Below are positions 48,948 to 60,562 of a stretch of 64,000 nucleotides of DNA, piece by piece. Below the pieces are notes generated by a model. That model did not search any database and was not told the DNA's origin. It saw nothing but the letters and a program-made list of their open reading frames with translations. The position numbers and the translations under genes were made by a program. Location: NCBI GenBank assembly GCA_016806645.1, contig JACSYO010002163.1, positions 739,001 to 803,000 on the forward strand. Direction: 5' to 3'. Source of the stretch: Ophiodon elongatus. Its lineage: Eukaryota; Chordata; Actinopteri; Perciformes; Hexagrammidae. Numbering within the stretch: the first letter of the stretch is position 1; every line of letters starts with the position of its first letter.

Positions 48948-50360
48948 ACTTTAAAAAGCACCGTAACAGCCTACAGCTGGACACAATATTCTATCTCGTC
49001 ACTAAATTCTTTACACATCCAGATTCTGGGTTAAAAAATACCCCATAAGATGTTTCATTAACCGCAGAAGCACACAAGTTGACTTCATGCTGAAACGTCC
49101 CTGTGGTCTGCTTTATGTTGGACGAACAACACGAGAGCGTGAAATATTTGCATCATGCTGTTGCTCGACATTATGAACAAGCTAAAGACGCCACTGCAGC
49201 GACATTAAAGCTCCGGGGACATAAAGACCAAAAAAAAAGAAGGGAGGCAAACGTGACGCTGTCTTGTTCTTCAGGGTCATGGTAGACCAGACAAAGTCAC
49301 ACATTTTGTTTTTGGTCTACAGGACACAATTATTAGAGAACTGCTGTAGCAGTAAAACCTTAACACAGTGAGGGGGGCCGGGTCACATGGGGGCGTGTCA
49401 GGTTGGGTCAGGTTGCCAAAATTAGATTTGCACATGTATAACTAAAATCATAGTAACACGTTATAATTCATACAAATGTTTGTGTATGAATTATTTAGAA
49501 AAATAGATGTTTCTGTCCTCACTCAACAATAGTAGACTACTTATAGGGACCATTGTGTTAAATGCCAGTATTTAAAGATCAGGCTGCACTATAATATTAT
49601 TAGTATTGTAGTATTTGTAGAGTTAGATTCCGTTTTCCGATCCAAACGTTTACATTAACTCCAAAGCTTTTTTTAAGTCATAAATTCAAATCCGTCAAGA
49701 CGCCGTCACTTTATTTATGTTGACGAAAGTGATGAGTTATATTCATAAAAGAGAGTTGATTTGATAAATAAAAAAAAAGATTGGCTCATTTAATACGTTG
49801 AATCGCTTCATTCAAATTGAGGATTTTGTTCAAAGATTTGTATGTTGTCGGGAAGCACGGACCTAATAGATGCCACATATAGCTGTCACCTCTTAATTTG
49901 AATTTTTTTTTTTAAATTTGAGTCACTCTGGTTTCAACAATATCTCACATATAATAAAGTCAACTAATAGCAGTTGTATTATATATCCCAGTAGATGTGC
50001 TAACCCCTTTCCTCTGTTAGTCTCGCTCACGTACACGCTTATATACTTAACTCAGGGAACGTTCAACAGGCATTCTGGGTAATGAAGAAACCCACTAACT
50101 CGAGGATGGAAGTATAGCAGAAAAGTTCAGCAAAGAAACAAACATGTAATCCCTCATTAGCTCCTGCTGTTGGGTATCCTTGATGACAGTGAGCAGCTGA
50201 AGACATTTTTGCTGGCAGCTTCTTTCCCAGCATGCAGCGCGACCATCCTCCCGGGTTTTGCGGTACTGTGGATGGATTACCGACGATGTCATCAGACCGA
50301 GACGCACAGCAGCAGACATTTTCTACCAACGACACAGGAGATACTGCACTGCTGGCCTCA

Positions 50361-50361
<1 letters not shown>

Positions 50362-50454
<93 letters not shown>
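50362..50454. repeat. (CA)n microsatellite
   Basis: About 46 uninterrupted CA units, just left of the hAT relic. Confidence 0.97.
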
Positions 50455-50456
<2 letters not shown>

Positions 50457-50478
50457 CCTGACTTTTGGGGACATCATT

Positions 50479-51318
50479 AGGAATGGGTATCATTAAGATT
50501 TTATAGATACTTGTACTCTTATCAATACTGCTTATCGGTTCGGTTCCTTATCTATACTCTTATCGGTTATTTTTGATTATTTTGTGAGAAAAAAAAGACG
50601 ATTAATTCAGAAAATAATCCACATTTCTTTATTATTCTCGTACGTAAACAAATAGTTTTTCTTGAGCAGCAACACAAGAAGTTCTAAAATCTTTAAACTC
50701 CTTTCTCAGCTCATCAATGATCTCAGTGATTATCTTTCATTGATGATCCCTTATCTTGTGATCAAACTCCGTATGACATCACTAACGTTACCTGCCGTAT
50801 GACATCACTAACGTTACCTGCCGTATGACATCACTAACGTTACCTGCCGTATGACATCACTAACGTTACCTGCCGTATGACATCACTAACGTTACCTGCC
50901 GTATGACATCACTAACGTTACCTGCCGTATGACATCACTAACGTTACCTGCTGTCTCCACAAACAGGTTGATGTTCTGCTTGTTGGTCACATGTTGTGAT
51001 GAACTGCTGCTGTTTCCTCTTTTACTTGTGAGGCTTTTATTGAGTTTGAGACAACCAGAGTTCTCAGAATCTACTGGAGTCAAATGTAGAAACACTTTGG
51101 ATCTTTGTCTCCTCTCTGCTGTGATGTGAGTCTCACGCTGTACTGAGCCGGAGACAAAGAGACAGAGAGATAAAGAGACAGTGATACAGAGAGACAGAGA
51201 GACATAGAGACAAAGAGACAGACAGAGGAGGTTTGAGACAAGGAAGTCTCACTTCGAAACTAATAAAGTACCGATAGCAGAACCGATATTTTACTACTTT
51301 GAAACCGGTTTTCAAGGG
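50479..51318 (-). mobile_element. Relic hAT transposon with decayed BED zinc finger and internal tandem array
   Basis: The left edge (GGAATGGGTATCATTAAGAT, then repeated CTTATCGGTT) and the right edge (ACCGATA... GAAACCGGTTTT) resemble the ends of fish hAT elements. On the minus strand around 50964-51062 a frame reads GCLKLNKSLTSKRGNSSSSS then QHVTNKQNI, matching a BED-type zinc finger (C-x2-C...H-x4-H). One Cys and one His are in place, while the second Cys position (Leu) and the last His position (Gln) are lost. The frame closes after about 68 codons, so it is not functional. A seven-copy 26-bp array sits in the same frame region. Confidence 0.58.
50769..50950 (+). repeat. Perfect 26-bp tandem array, seven copies
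   Basis: Seven head-to-tail, identical 26-bp units start at 50769, 50795, 50821, 50847, 50873, 50899 and 50925. Each unit contains GTATGACATCAC and the palindrome TAACGTTA. The lack of any difference between copies indicates recent amplification or homogenisation. The array lies inside a hAT relic. Confidence 0.97.
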
Positions 51319-51504
51319 GGCATCACATTCCATTAACTTACATTCATTTCCTGGACCCTAACACCTCACCTTAACCTGGCCTTAAACCAAGTCTTCACCC
51401 TAAAATGTAATGATTCGGTTTATGGGGACGTGATATTGTCCCCTCCCCCAAGAAAGGTGAGTCCCCACAATGTGCCAGTTTCCCCACAAGACAGGTAAAA
51501 CAAA

Positions 51505-51578
<74 letters not shown>

Positions 51579-51579
51579 G
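51505..51579. repeat. Compound (CT)n(CA)n microsatellite
   Basis: A CT run passes into CA, with a TATA break at about 51563. Confidence 0.95.
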
Positions 51580-51671
51580 CCTCATTTCCTGTGATAATAA
51601 CACCAATAATTTTAACAATAATACGTTTACTTGTTTCATGATCTCTTGGATGTCCTATCTGGACCAGATAT

Positions 51672-52254
51672 AGTGACATGAATAAGAAAAAAGAAAAAAA
51701 ACGCAAGTCAGTTGGATCATTTCTTTTACAAAAATTGGAAAAACACTGGAATCTATATATCCAACATGTTTACAAGTGTGATCAATGTTGTAAAAAAATT
51801 GGAGGCTCTTTGTGCTATAAATATTATCCTCTCCTCTCCGCAGCAGCCTGCAGTTCAGTGAAAGTTTCACAGAATTATTGTCACATGACTGTTGGTCTCA
51901 GATGAATCAATCATGACTTCCTAGTTGACCTGATGAGTTTAAAATTTAAAGTTTTTTACAGAATCTGTTTAGAGTAAACGGTTTATTTGGGGCAAGATTT
52001 TAAATGAGACACGTAGAATAAAGTGTTTTTGATGAAATTGATGAAACACAATTTTAAGCTTAGTTTCTGCTGCTTCTTCTCACGAGAGCGTTTGTCACAC
52101 ATGATGTGTTCAAGGACCGTCGGAAAGATGAAAATCTGATGATTATTATGTTTTTTTAACATCTTCTTGCTAATAAACGGTGTGGTTTTGGCAATTGTTT
52201 GAATAAAACATGCTTTTAAATCCTTGCAGCGGGTTTTGGGGTTCAGAGGGTTAA
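51672..52254. mobile_element. Truncated second copy of the piggyBac-like MITE (inverted)
   Basis: Read on the minus strand from 52254 this begins TTAACCCTCTGAACCCC. It then follows the 22031 copy through recognisable blocks: ATAATCATCAGATTTTC, TTCTACGTGTCTCATTTAAAA, GAAGTCATGATTGATTCATC and AACATGTTGGATAT. The distal inverted terminus is missing, so the element lost one end. Identity is roughly three quarters by eye with several indels. Confidence 0.75.
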
Positions 52255-52640
52255 AGTCCGCATCTTTTCCTTTCAGTCGGCTGTTCGGTACAGAACCCGA
52301 CAGACGCACTGTAAAATCAAACTCACGTCAGCTGGCTGCCAGGATATTCTCGGTGCCATCTGTGTGCTGTGAGATCTGCTGCCAGATATCAGCCTTTACA
52401 GCAGGACTTCACACACGTATTAAAGCGCCTTTATGCAACTAAACGTTTACAAATGAACAAAATGTTTTTCACTCAGGTGAACACCAACGGGGTTATTATT
52501 CGTGATGTGTAACGTCATATATTCCTTAGTTCACACTGGACAAAAGTTAACATTTCTGTATTGTTTGGAAGTTTTGATACCATGCGGATGAGGACTATAA
52601 ACATGTATACATATATCTAAATATAAACATATATATAGAG

Positions 52641-52688
<48 letters not shown>
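52641..52688. repeat. (TA)n microsatellite
   Basis: About 23 TA units, about 25 bp left of family B copy 2. Confidence 0.95.
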
Positions 52689-52689
<1 letters not shown>

Positions 52690-52713
52690 TCAGGATAAAA
52701 GACATAGAAAAAG

Positions 52714-52872
52714 TTTAAATTTAAACAGGAACAGCTTCCTGTTTCACTGGAACAAGCTGGAGTTAACTTTAGCAAAGCTCCTCTTCAGACTTCACAATAG
52801 AAACAGGTTAGTTTAGAGTTACTCCCATAATATCAGCTGAACTAATCACAGTTTAAACCTCTTCAATCAAAA
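52714..52872 (-). repeat. Dispersed repeat family B, copy 2 (inverted)
   Basis: This is the reverse complement of the 24124 copy: TTTAAATTTAAACAGGAACA, CAAGCTGGAGTTAACTTTAG and CTGAACTAATCACAGTTTAA. A (TA)n array lies about 25 bp before its start, while copy 1 has a short ATATGTATATATAT tract about 150 bp beyond its end. Confidence 0.8.
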
Positions 52873-53647
52873 TTTCCTGATCAATAATCAAACTAATAAT
52901 CGAACATCAAGTTCAACAAGATTCTGTCATGTGACACTATGAGGAAGTTTCACTTTCAAACTATTTCACATGTAAATAAAACATTTGGTGTCGCAATTAC
53001 ACAGTTTTTATCTCTGTTAAAATAGTCATTATTAAAAAAACTGCTTATGTCAGAACAAATATGAATGAACACATGAATTAAGACGTTCAGTATTTTAAGT
53101 TGTACTTGTGCTCCTGTTGAGGCTGCAGAGCTCATTACAACCCACATTATGAAAGTGTTGGACAAAACAAATAACAACAACAACTGATGGCTTCTTCTCT
53201 GTAGCAACGGGCGCTGAGGCTCATGGGTATTGTAGTATTTAGAGCAGTCCACCATACGTCGCTCGAACACTGACAAAAGGTTGAAAACCTCTCCTTTAAC
53301 CTCCAGTAATGTTTAGCTTTATCTGGTACAACACATGGATTGCGCATTATCCCTCTTAAATTCACAATGAAATAAAGTGTTTCTATTTTGAGGAACATTA
53401 AGGAGATAATTTAAAGGAGTGGAAGATTAGAGCAGGGAAAGGGAAACAGCAGCTCTCAGAATATTTCTTCTTTTATATATTATGCAGTATACAGTATATA
53501 TATATATTTATATATATGAATGGTGATTTCAAATAAGACCAGCAGTTGCTGAGATGTCTGATGTTGGATGGAGAGGCGAAAATGTGGTACGTTAGCAAGT
53601 TAGCATGTTTAGCATCCGTTTGCCGATCGGTTTACCTTCCTGCTTGG

Positions 53648-53738
53648 TCACAATGATGTCACTCTGCATCACAGTGATGTCACTCTGCGTCACAATGATG
53701 TCACTCTGCATCACAGTGATGTCACTCTGCATCACAGC
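53648..53738 (+). repeat. 21-bp tandem array, about 4.3 copies
   Basis: Units start at 53648, 53669, 53690 and 53711, each of the form TCACARTGATGTCACTCTGC plus one base. Copies 1/3 and 2/4 share AATG versus AGTG, which suggests a 42-bp higher-order step. Each unit has a TGATGTCA core. Confidence 0.93.
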
Positions 53739-53895
53739 AACTCAGCTGAAAATGCAAATGTCTGAGTGAGTGGATGGAGATTAAAAAAAAAAAAATTATA
53801 TAAAAATCTGAAGAGGAGCCGAGTGTGTCTGCTGTTATGAAACCTACGGCACGTTCTCCTTCCTTCACCTCCTCCTCCTCAGCCTGTACCCATCT

Positions 53896-53909
53896 GTTGC
53901 CATGACAAC
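53896..53909. promoter_or_regulatory. X-box (RFX-type) motif
   Basis: GTTGCCATGACAAC has both half sites with one mismatch from the perfect palindrome GTTGCCATGGCAAC. In putative intron 1. Confidence 0.42.
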
Positions 53910-54067
53910 GCAGCATTTGTCCCCTCCTTCTCGAGGAGGAGGAGGAGGAGGGCTCCGCCTTCACCACCACCAGCCGGCTCCGTGTCTCATTTCCATGTTG
54001 CCAAATATAACAGACAGACGGACTGACAGAGGGAGGGAGAGACATGACGCCGTGCACGATTTACTGA

Positions 54068-54114
54068 CTGTGCGTGTGTATGTGTGTGTGTGTGTGTGCG
54101 TGTGTGTGTGTGTC
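54068..54114. repeat. Interrupted (GT)n microsatellite
   Basis: GT units with ATGT and GCGT breaks. Confidence 0.9.
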
Positions 54115-54171
54115 TCAACATTCAGGTCAGCTGTAGAATGATTACACCATCAATCAACAAGACTGATATCA

Positions 54172-54174
<3 letters not shown>

Positions 54175-54204
<30 letters not shown>

Positions 54205-54228
54205 CTCTCTCTCTCTCTCTCTCTCTCT
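54175..54228. repeat. Compound (CA)n(CT)n microsatellite
   Basis: A CA run joined to a CT run. Confidence 0.95.
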
Positions 54229-55669
54229 AATTAGATTGTGTGAGTTGCAGGGTGACTACGGTGAGCCAAAGGGGACAAGTTTTATTAAGAGATTTTTTTA
54301 GATTTTTTTGCAACTTAACTGGACTGGAAATGATTTAAGAAATGGTGTAAATGCAATTAAAAGTTCATTTCAGTTATGAAAAAAGATAATTTCAAGGGAT
54401 TTTTAAAATGATTGTCCTTACAGACTGTGACAAGCTGTTTTATAAAGATGTTTCACCCAGACAAGAAAGAAACGAGAGAGAGATGAAGACATAAAGTAGA
54501 AATCGACGAGCCCCGATATTATAAGATGACTATTATCTATATATTTTGTATTAAAGGTCATGTATTACGTATAAAGACACATAAAGACTCTTTTTAGTCC
54601 AGTCATGAAATATTAATATACCTGATACAAACATTTAAAGTTTCAAAGCAGTTTAATATTTTATTAGATGAGCACGAACCCTGAAGTAGAAATGCTGAAA
54701 ATGTTAATTAAATGTAAAGTCCCAATTATTTAATTCAGGTGAATTCAGTCTTTATTATTATTATTATTTTAATACATTTTTGGACCAGATTGAATCCAAG
54801 ATGGATGCCCCCATACTGCCACAAGTAGATGATAGTTGACAGTTTTATAATCTACAGCTGCTCTGACACACACTTTAGAAATTGATTTAAAACAGATCAA
54901 TGAGAGATCAATAAACAAGCTGATCTATGGTCCGACAGGTTGTAACATACCGATCCAGACACATTTATTCTGAGGATGAGGTTCATCTGAAGCGAGGAAG
55001 GTGATTGACAAGAGACAGAGAGGGAGACGTGAAAGTGGAGAGGAGCTTTTATCACAAACTAACTACCGTTTTCAAACGTGGACAAAGCTTCACGAACACA
55101 TTGACTCCTGAGTAATCAATGAAGTCAGGCTTCTATATATGGGTGAGCCATATCATGTAGTTAATGATCGCTGTATTAAAGTTATTGTAGCTGTTATATA
55201 CAGTCTATGATTACGACCCATATTTAGGTTTGTTGTCAGGCAGCGACCTCTCGTGGCCGTAGTAATTGTGACTGTAACAAAGAAGGAAGTCAGGTGACGT
55301 AGTGTGAAGAGCGACAAAGTCAACGTACGGAACTAATCAGACTTTCACTCAGAAGACCGCTGTTCTTGTCCTGTTTGAAACCAAAAGTCAACGTTGACTT
55401 GTGTTATTTATTAACTTGCATACATAACTACGTTAGTTCGTAACCACATAATGTACTACGTCACATACTTAACTACTTCATGTACTTACGTCCGTTACAT
55501 AAGTACGAAACACTTATTTTATCTACTTATTTTAACTCAAACAATGATCTTTTCCAAAACCTAACTAAGTAGATTTGTATCCTAAATATAACCACGTAGT
55601 TCGGTTTCATAACGCTAAATAGATCGGTCATGTCTGTTGTTCTGGGAGTCATTAGCGAAACTATTGACA

Positions 55670-56160
55670 TTGAAGTGGACGTAGTCATTGTGACGTCACC
55701 CATTGGTTTGTGGACGTCTGTTATGAAGCCTTGAGTTCCAATCCCTTTTGGATTACGGCCTTCGCCATGCTGTTGTTTTTTCTAGCCAATGAACAGAATT
55801 TAACATATTTGGAATGCGAAGGAGTGACCTAGAGACTTCTCTGGTAGCGGCAGCAACCTTGTCAATCACAGTAAGCCCGCCCTAAATCATACCCTGCTTT
55901 ATGGTCTGTTTGACTCTAAATGGACCATAATTTACTAAATGACCATCATGCTGTATTGAAGAAGACTTGAAGCTAGAGATTGAGACCATAAACTCATGTT
56001 TACAATGTTTACTGAGGGAATAAATCAAGAGAGAAGTAGAGTCATTTTCCCATAGACTTCTATACAACCAGAGGAGTCGCCCCCTGATGGACAGTAGAGA
56101 GAATGCAGGTTTAAGACATGAAGCATTGGCTTCACACGGCAGAACCGGAGGTTGCCGTCT
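55670..56160 (-). repeat. Dispersed repeat family A, near full length
   Basis: It runs from GAAGTGGACGTAGTC and TGTGACGTCACCCATTGG through GGATTACGGCCTTCGCC and GAACAGAATTTAAC to GGAGGTTGCCGTCTG. The CRE-like TGACGTCA is intact. Confidence 0.87.
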
Positions 56161-56767
56161 GGGATAAACTGGACACCATGCAGGGTGAAGTCAAAGCCAT
56201 GATCACCAACATAGCCTAAGTTTAATATAGATACTGATCAGCTGAACTTGAACGACTTGACTACACATCAACATTTGGGAAAGTACAACAGAACTCCAAA
56301 GATGAATCCAAATCTGTAACATATTTTTATTTATTTTTTACAAGTAAAAGTGTGTGACGGTTATAAAACCAAGATTCCTAGTTACACATCAGCCTCTGCT
56401 GACCAGGAAATATGTGAAGTGGAAGGTTTCTAAGAACGTACGTAGACAGCACTTTGTGTGACCCGACCTCATTAAAAAGACCTGCGTGCTCGTCTGTAAT
56501 CGGCATCCTGCTTGATCTGAGCGGTTTGATTGGTGCCGTTTTGTTGTTAGAAGCATGTTTAGCTCAGGAATATCAGGCACCAGTCAGCGCTGATGAGGTG
56601 CTTTTAGTCGACCTCCGATAAACTACTGATGGAAGACTTTCAGCTTACTCGTTTGTTCACGCACGCAATGTGAGATTTTTGTTCACGAATTTAACACATT
56701 GAGGACGTGGGTGAGCCTCTACACTTGACAGGACTGTTTCCAGGACACTGAACTAAAACCACACAAA

Positions 56768-56777
56768 CGCACGCACG

Positions 56778-56868
<91 letters not shown>
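56768..56868. repeat. (CA)n microsatellite with CGCA start
   Basis: ACGCACGCACGC leads into about 44 CA units. Confidence 0.96.
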
Positions 56869-56870
<2 letters not shown>

Positions 56871-57256
56871 GGTGCAGCAGTGCTGCTGACCGAGCTCATT
56901 TACACTCCTGTTATCGTCATCAGCACACAGAGGATGAGATGTCAGCAGCTGTTTACAAAAACAGGGTCAAAGAGAGAGAGAGATGCTATCTGGAGTCCAA
57001 AATTAAAATCCTGTCGACATCGTGTCCACTTTTGTGTTGCTGTGAGCAGGAAAGGGCTTAAAAAAAGAGACATAATGGATATCTATTCTTGGAAAACACA
57101 TGTCAGTGCACACAGAACCGGTGGCCATTAGATCGTCATGACCACATCTGGAGATGGTCTGGATCACACTGTGGTCAGGTTAAACAAAATGTAAATATAA
57201 TGAATAATAAATAAAATATATTCATATGATTGATGACTTTTTTTTTCCATACCATT

Positions 57257-57439
57257 GCTAGAGATTGAGACCATAAACTCATGCTTACAATGTTTACTGA
57301 GGGAATAAATCAAGAGAGAAGTAGAGTCATTTTCTCATAGACTTCTATACAACAAGAGGAGTCGCCCCCTGATGGACAGTAGAGAGAATGCAGCTTTAAG
57401 ACATGAAGCATCGGGTTCACTTTAAAGGTTGCTGCCTGT
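57257..57439 (-). repeat. Dispersed repeat family A, 5' third
   Basis: It starts at CTAGAGATTGAGACCATAAA and ends near GGTTGCTGCCTG. It is truncated at the same conserved block as other half copies. Confidence 0.82.
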
Positions 57440-57900
57440 TTTATACCTGAATCCAGTTCTTACCCACATTTAAAACCTTTATTTCTCACTTGATGTGAGG
57501 TAACATGAGGTCAGGGATGACATGACCGCTGTGACAGAATGAATGCCACCAATAGCTGAAACACTGAATTTCATGATGACAAAGAAATATTCCCACTGAT
57601 CTGCTTCATACGGTCTGTATCAGCGCAGATACCAGATATACTGTATGTGTTGACAGAGTTTTAACCCTTTTAACACCGTTTCTTCTTGTCCAAAGGAAAT
57701 ATAAGTAGAACCCTAAACTGTAGCGCCGCCTCATGAGACTCAAGACTGCAAGACGACGGTCACGTGAATGACGAGAGAAGCCAAGCTAGCACTGTTGCTA
57801 ATTTTCTTAGAGGATCATTAGGTTTAAGTTACATTAGCCGTATTCCAGGTTTATATGCAAAGGCCCAATAACCAGATGTTGCCATCCAGATAATGTATCC

Positions 57901-57973
57901 GGAAGGAAGGAAGGACGGAAGGAAGGATGGAAGGAAGGAAGAAAGTACTGAAGGAAGGAAGGAAGGAAGGAAA
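57901..57973. repeat. (GGAA)n microsatellite
   Basis: GGAAGGAAGG units with GGAC, GGAT and GTACTGAA interruptions. Runs of GGAA are potential ETS-factor binding arrays. Confidence 0.93.
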
Positions 57974-58689
57974 AAAGATAAAAAGAGGAAATCTGCAGAA
58001 GAGAACAGAAAAGTGAAGGATGCATCCTCTTTAAATTTCTCTTCTCTTCATCCATGTGAAATCCTACAGATCTGACTCCTCTGACTCCTCCACACCCACA
58101 CTGCAGAACCACATCACTCTCTCCCTGTTCATTACCATAACTGCTCTTCATCAGTCTTCCCCTTCAATACGATCAATGAGATGTCACAGCGCTGATGTCT
58201 AATGATGGTTATGGCACCGTCACGTGTTCGTATCATCTAAAGGTTTCTCTAATCATCGTACCAGCAGAGGTTGTGCTCCTAGATTTGTAGTTACTATAAT
58301 GACTACATAGATCTGGGGGTAAACCAGAGTGTGCCATATGAATATTGTATTATTTCTTGAATACTACAGACTTAAACTGTGGTCAGAGTAAATCATAGTT
58401 ATTATATTTTGACATTTAGACATTGCTGAACACGAAGCGACAGGACGGTGAGTTCATCGTTTCCTCGTCTTCAATCTTGAATCTTTAATGAAAACATTTT
58501 GGATCATACCGACGTTTTACATTTTTGATTACACTTCAAAAAATAAAAATGTCTAATTCGAGATCAGGCTGCTGTGTGTGTAGTTGACACTTAAAGTAAG
58601 CACTGTGGTGAGTTCATGTGCTGCCAAGCACCGAGCGTCCATGATTTTATGTAACTTTTAAGCCACAGAGTTTTTCAGTGCATTAAGTT

Positions 58690-59240
58690 TGCTGGAAAGA
58701 AACAAAACCCGAGAATTTTAGTACCAATAACAGTGAAATTCCACGATTCTGGATACCATGATACAAATCACAAACAAAACAACAATCTACTTCAACATAC
58801 ACTCCTTTGTTACCATTTATATTCTACAAATGTATCATTAATCACTGATGGTCCACCTGAAGTTTCTAGCCAATAACACATCAGGATAATATTACAATTT
58901 ACCTTTGCCAAATAAAATTTTTTACTAAATAGAGGTTGAATGCATCATAATGTAATCCAATGGAACATCCGTACACTTAAGCTGTTAGCTCTGTTATTTA
59001 GCCAAGCAGGACTTGCTAACAGCTAACGTTAACTAGCTCTCCGAATGACAAATAATTGTTTTATTCACAATTTAGCATTATCTGGGAAATGTTCTATCGT
59101 CCCCAGGACAACGGGACACCATTGTCCTTGAGCCCTGATCCCAGAACCTGTGGTACCTTTAATTCTGTAGAAAAAATGGGTTTTCAGAACTTTGGAATTG
59201 ACTTGCTACCGAAGTATCGGTTCTTAAGACATCCCTGTAT
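58690..59240. mobile_element. Possible hAT-like MITE relic
   Basis: The left part (GAGAATTTTAGTACCAATAA... CACGATTCTGGATACC) and the right end (GAAGTATCGGTTCTTAAGAC then ATCCCTG) together resemble a fish hAT non-autonomous element ending in a CATCCCT terminus. The interior holds only short frames. The left boundary is uncertain and the inverted repeat is weak. Confidence 0.4.
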
Positions 59241-60549
59241 ACAAGTAGCCAACTAGCTTGCTCATAAGCTCTCTGGCTACTAACCACCCAGCAAGACCAG
59301 TGCGGCAAATAGGACCTACATTTTATGAACCACAAACCCTCAAAAACCCTCTAAATTTCATCTGCGTGTTATTTTCAAAACGGCTACGATAAGAGAACGA
59401 TAAACAACCGAGTGTAAGGCTCGATGTTTGCAAATGCAGGTGTTTGATCCGCCTTTGTAGCATAATAGGACCGTGGACACAGTTTGTCATATTTTATATG
59501 CTTTTCATTGCAAAATGGCTACCATAAATTAAATCTATTTAGAGAAAATATCTGTGTGACAGAAGTTTGAGACTCAACACTCAAAGTTCAGAACCCTTAA
59601 TCTTTCAACTGCTTCTTCATGTCCTACAATATTTACTGTCTCCTTGTGTTTTCGCTGCTTCAGCCAGAGGTGCTGCAAGGTAAATCTGTGTGAGGGTGCT
59701 TTGCATTTTGCTGCATCATGCCCAATACGAAATCACTCAGAAACCGGTGTGGGCAGCTCTGCAACATGCCGTCATGCCTCTGTGCCATAATCTGCCCCAG
59801 TGCAGTGTGGGATTTATTGGATCACACTCAGTCACTTGAAGAGGCAGCGAGCAGTCTGATTTTACTGTGTGATTTCATAACGAATCAGCCTCATCTTCAC
59901 TGCTGTCAGACTCCATCATTGTTTTTCTGCCTGGTACCTCACTTGCAAGCTGGAGGTTAGCTTTTTCTCACAATATCAGCTGTACCTGAACGTCCCATGA
60001 CTCAGGGCTCTGAGGATTTCTTTTTTTTATTCCTCAAGATGCCTCAGAGGAACGCAGATCTGACAGTCTGAGTCGCACTCTGTGCACAATCTATTTGACT
60101 TTTTGGCTGTATGTATGAGAGCTTATAAGACAAAGCAATAGTACTATTAAATCTGTCTCCATGAGTCATCACTGCGTTTCCCCAGCTTTCATCTCTGCAG
60201 GTCTCTCTGTGTTTGCAGTGGAAAGAAGGCAATGTCCCACGTTCCCCAACAGCAGTGCGAGCTTCGCAAAGCTTTACGCGAGGTTAAAACCATTTCAAAT
60301 GTTAGGGCGAGTGTTGTCCTTCAAAACAGGTTTTCCACAGTTGCATAGCAACAGCAATCGCCATGACCAGCGCTTCCCACGGAGAGCGGTTCAGTGTCAC
60401 CAGTTACAAAAGGAGCTGCCTGGCGCATGCATGGGACAACTGCAACCCTGCATCCCTGTTGCCTACAGCACCACCCGGCCCCGTGCACGGAGACGACAGC
60501 GAGGCTCCGTCGTCCTCGATACTTCCTGATAGGATGCTCCTAAGATAGC

Positions 60550-60562
60550 GTTGCCAGGCAAC
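60550..60562. promoter_or_regulatory. X-box (RFX-type) palindrome
   Basis: GTTGCCAGGCAAC is a perfect 13-bp palindrome fitting the RFX X-box consensus of two inward half sites. It lies in putative intron 1, about 1.2 kb downstream of the IQSEC-like first exon. Binding is inferred. Confidence 0.45.

Noticed and set aside
50769..50950. CRISPR-like regular repeat
   Set aside because: The seven 26-bp units are contiguous with no spacers, and the context is a vertebrate transposon relic.
57661..57680. TTTTAACCCTTTTAAC as a piggyBac-type terminus
   Set aside because: It lacks the CTCTGAAC continuation and no partner end is nearby.
60161..60529. 122-codon plus-strand frame in a GC-richer intron patch
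   Set aside because: No family resemblance and overlapping alternative frames are equally open; more likely regulatory or neutral sequence.
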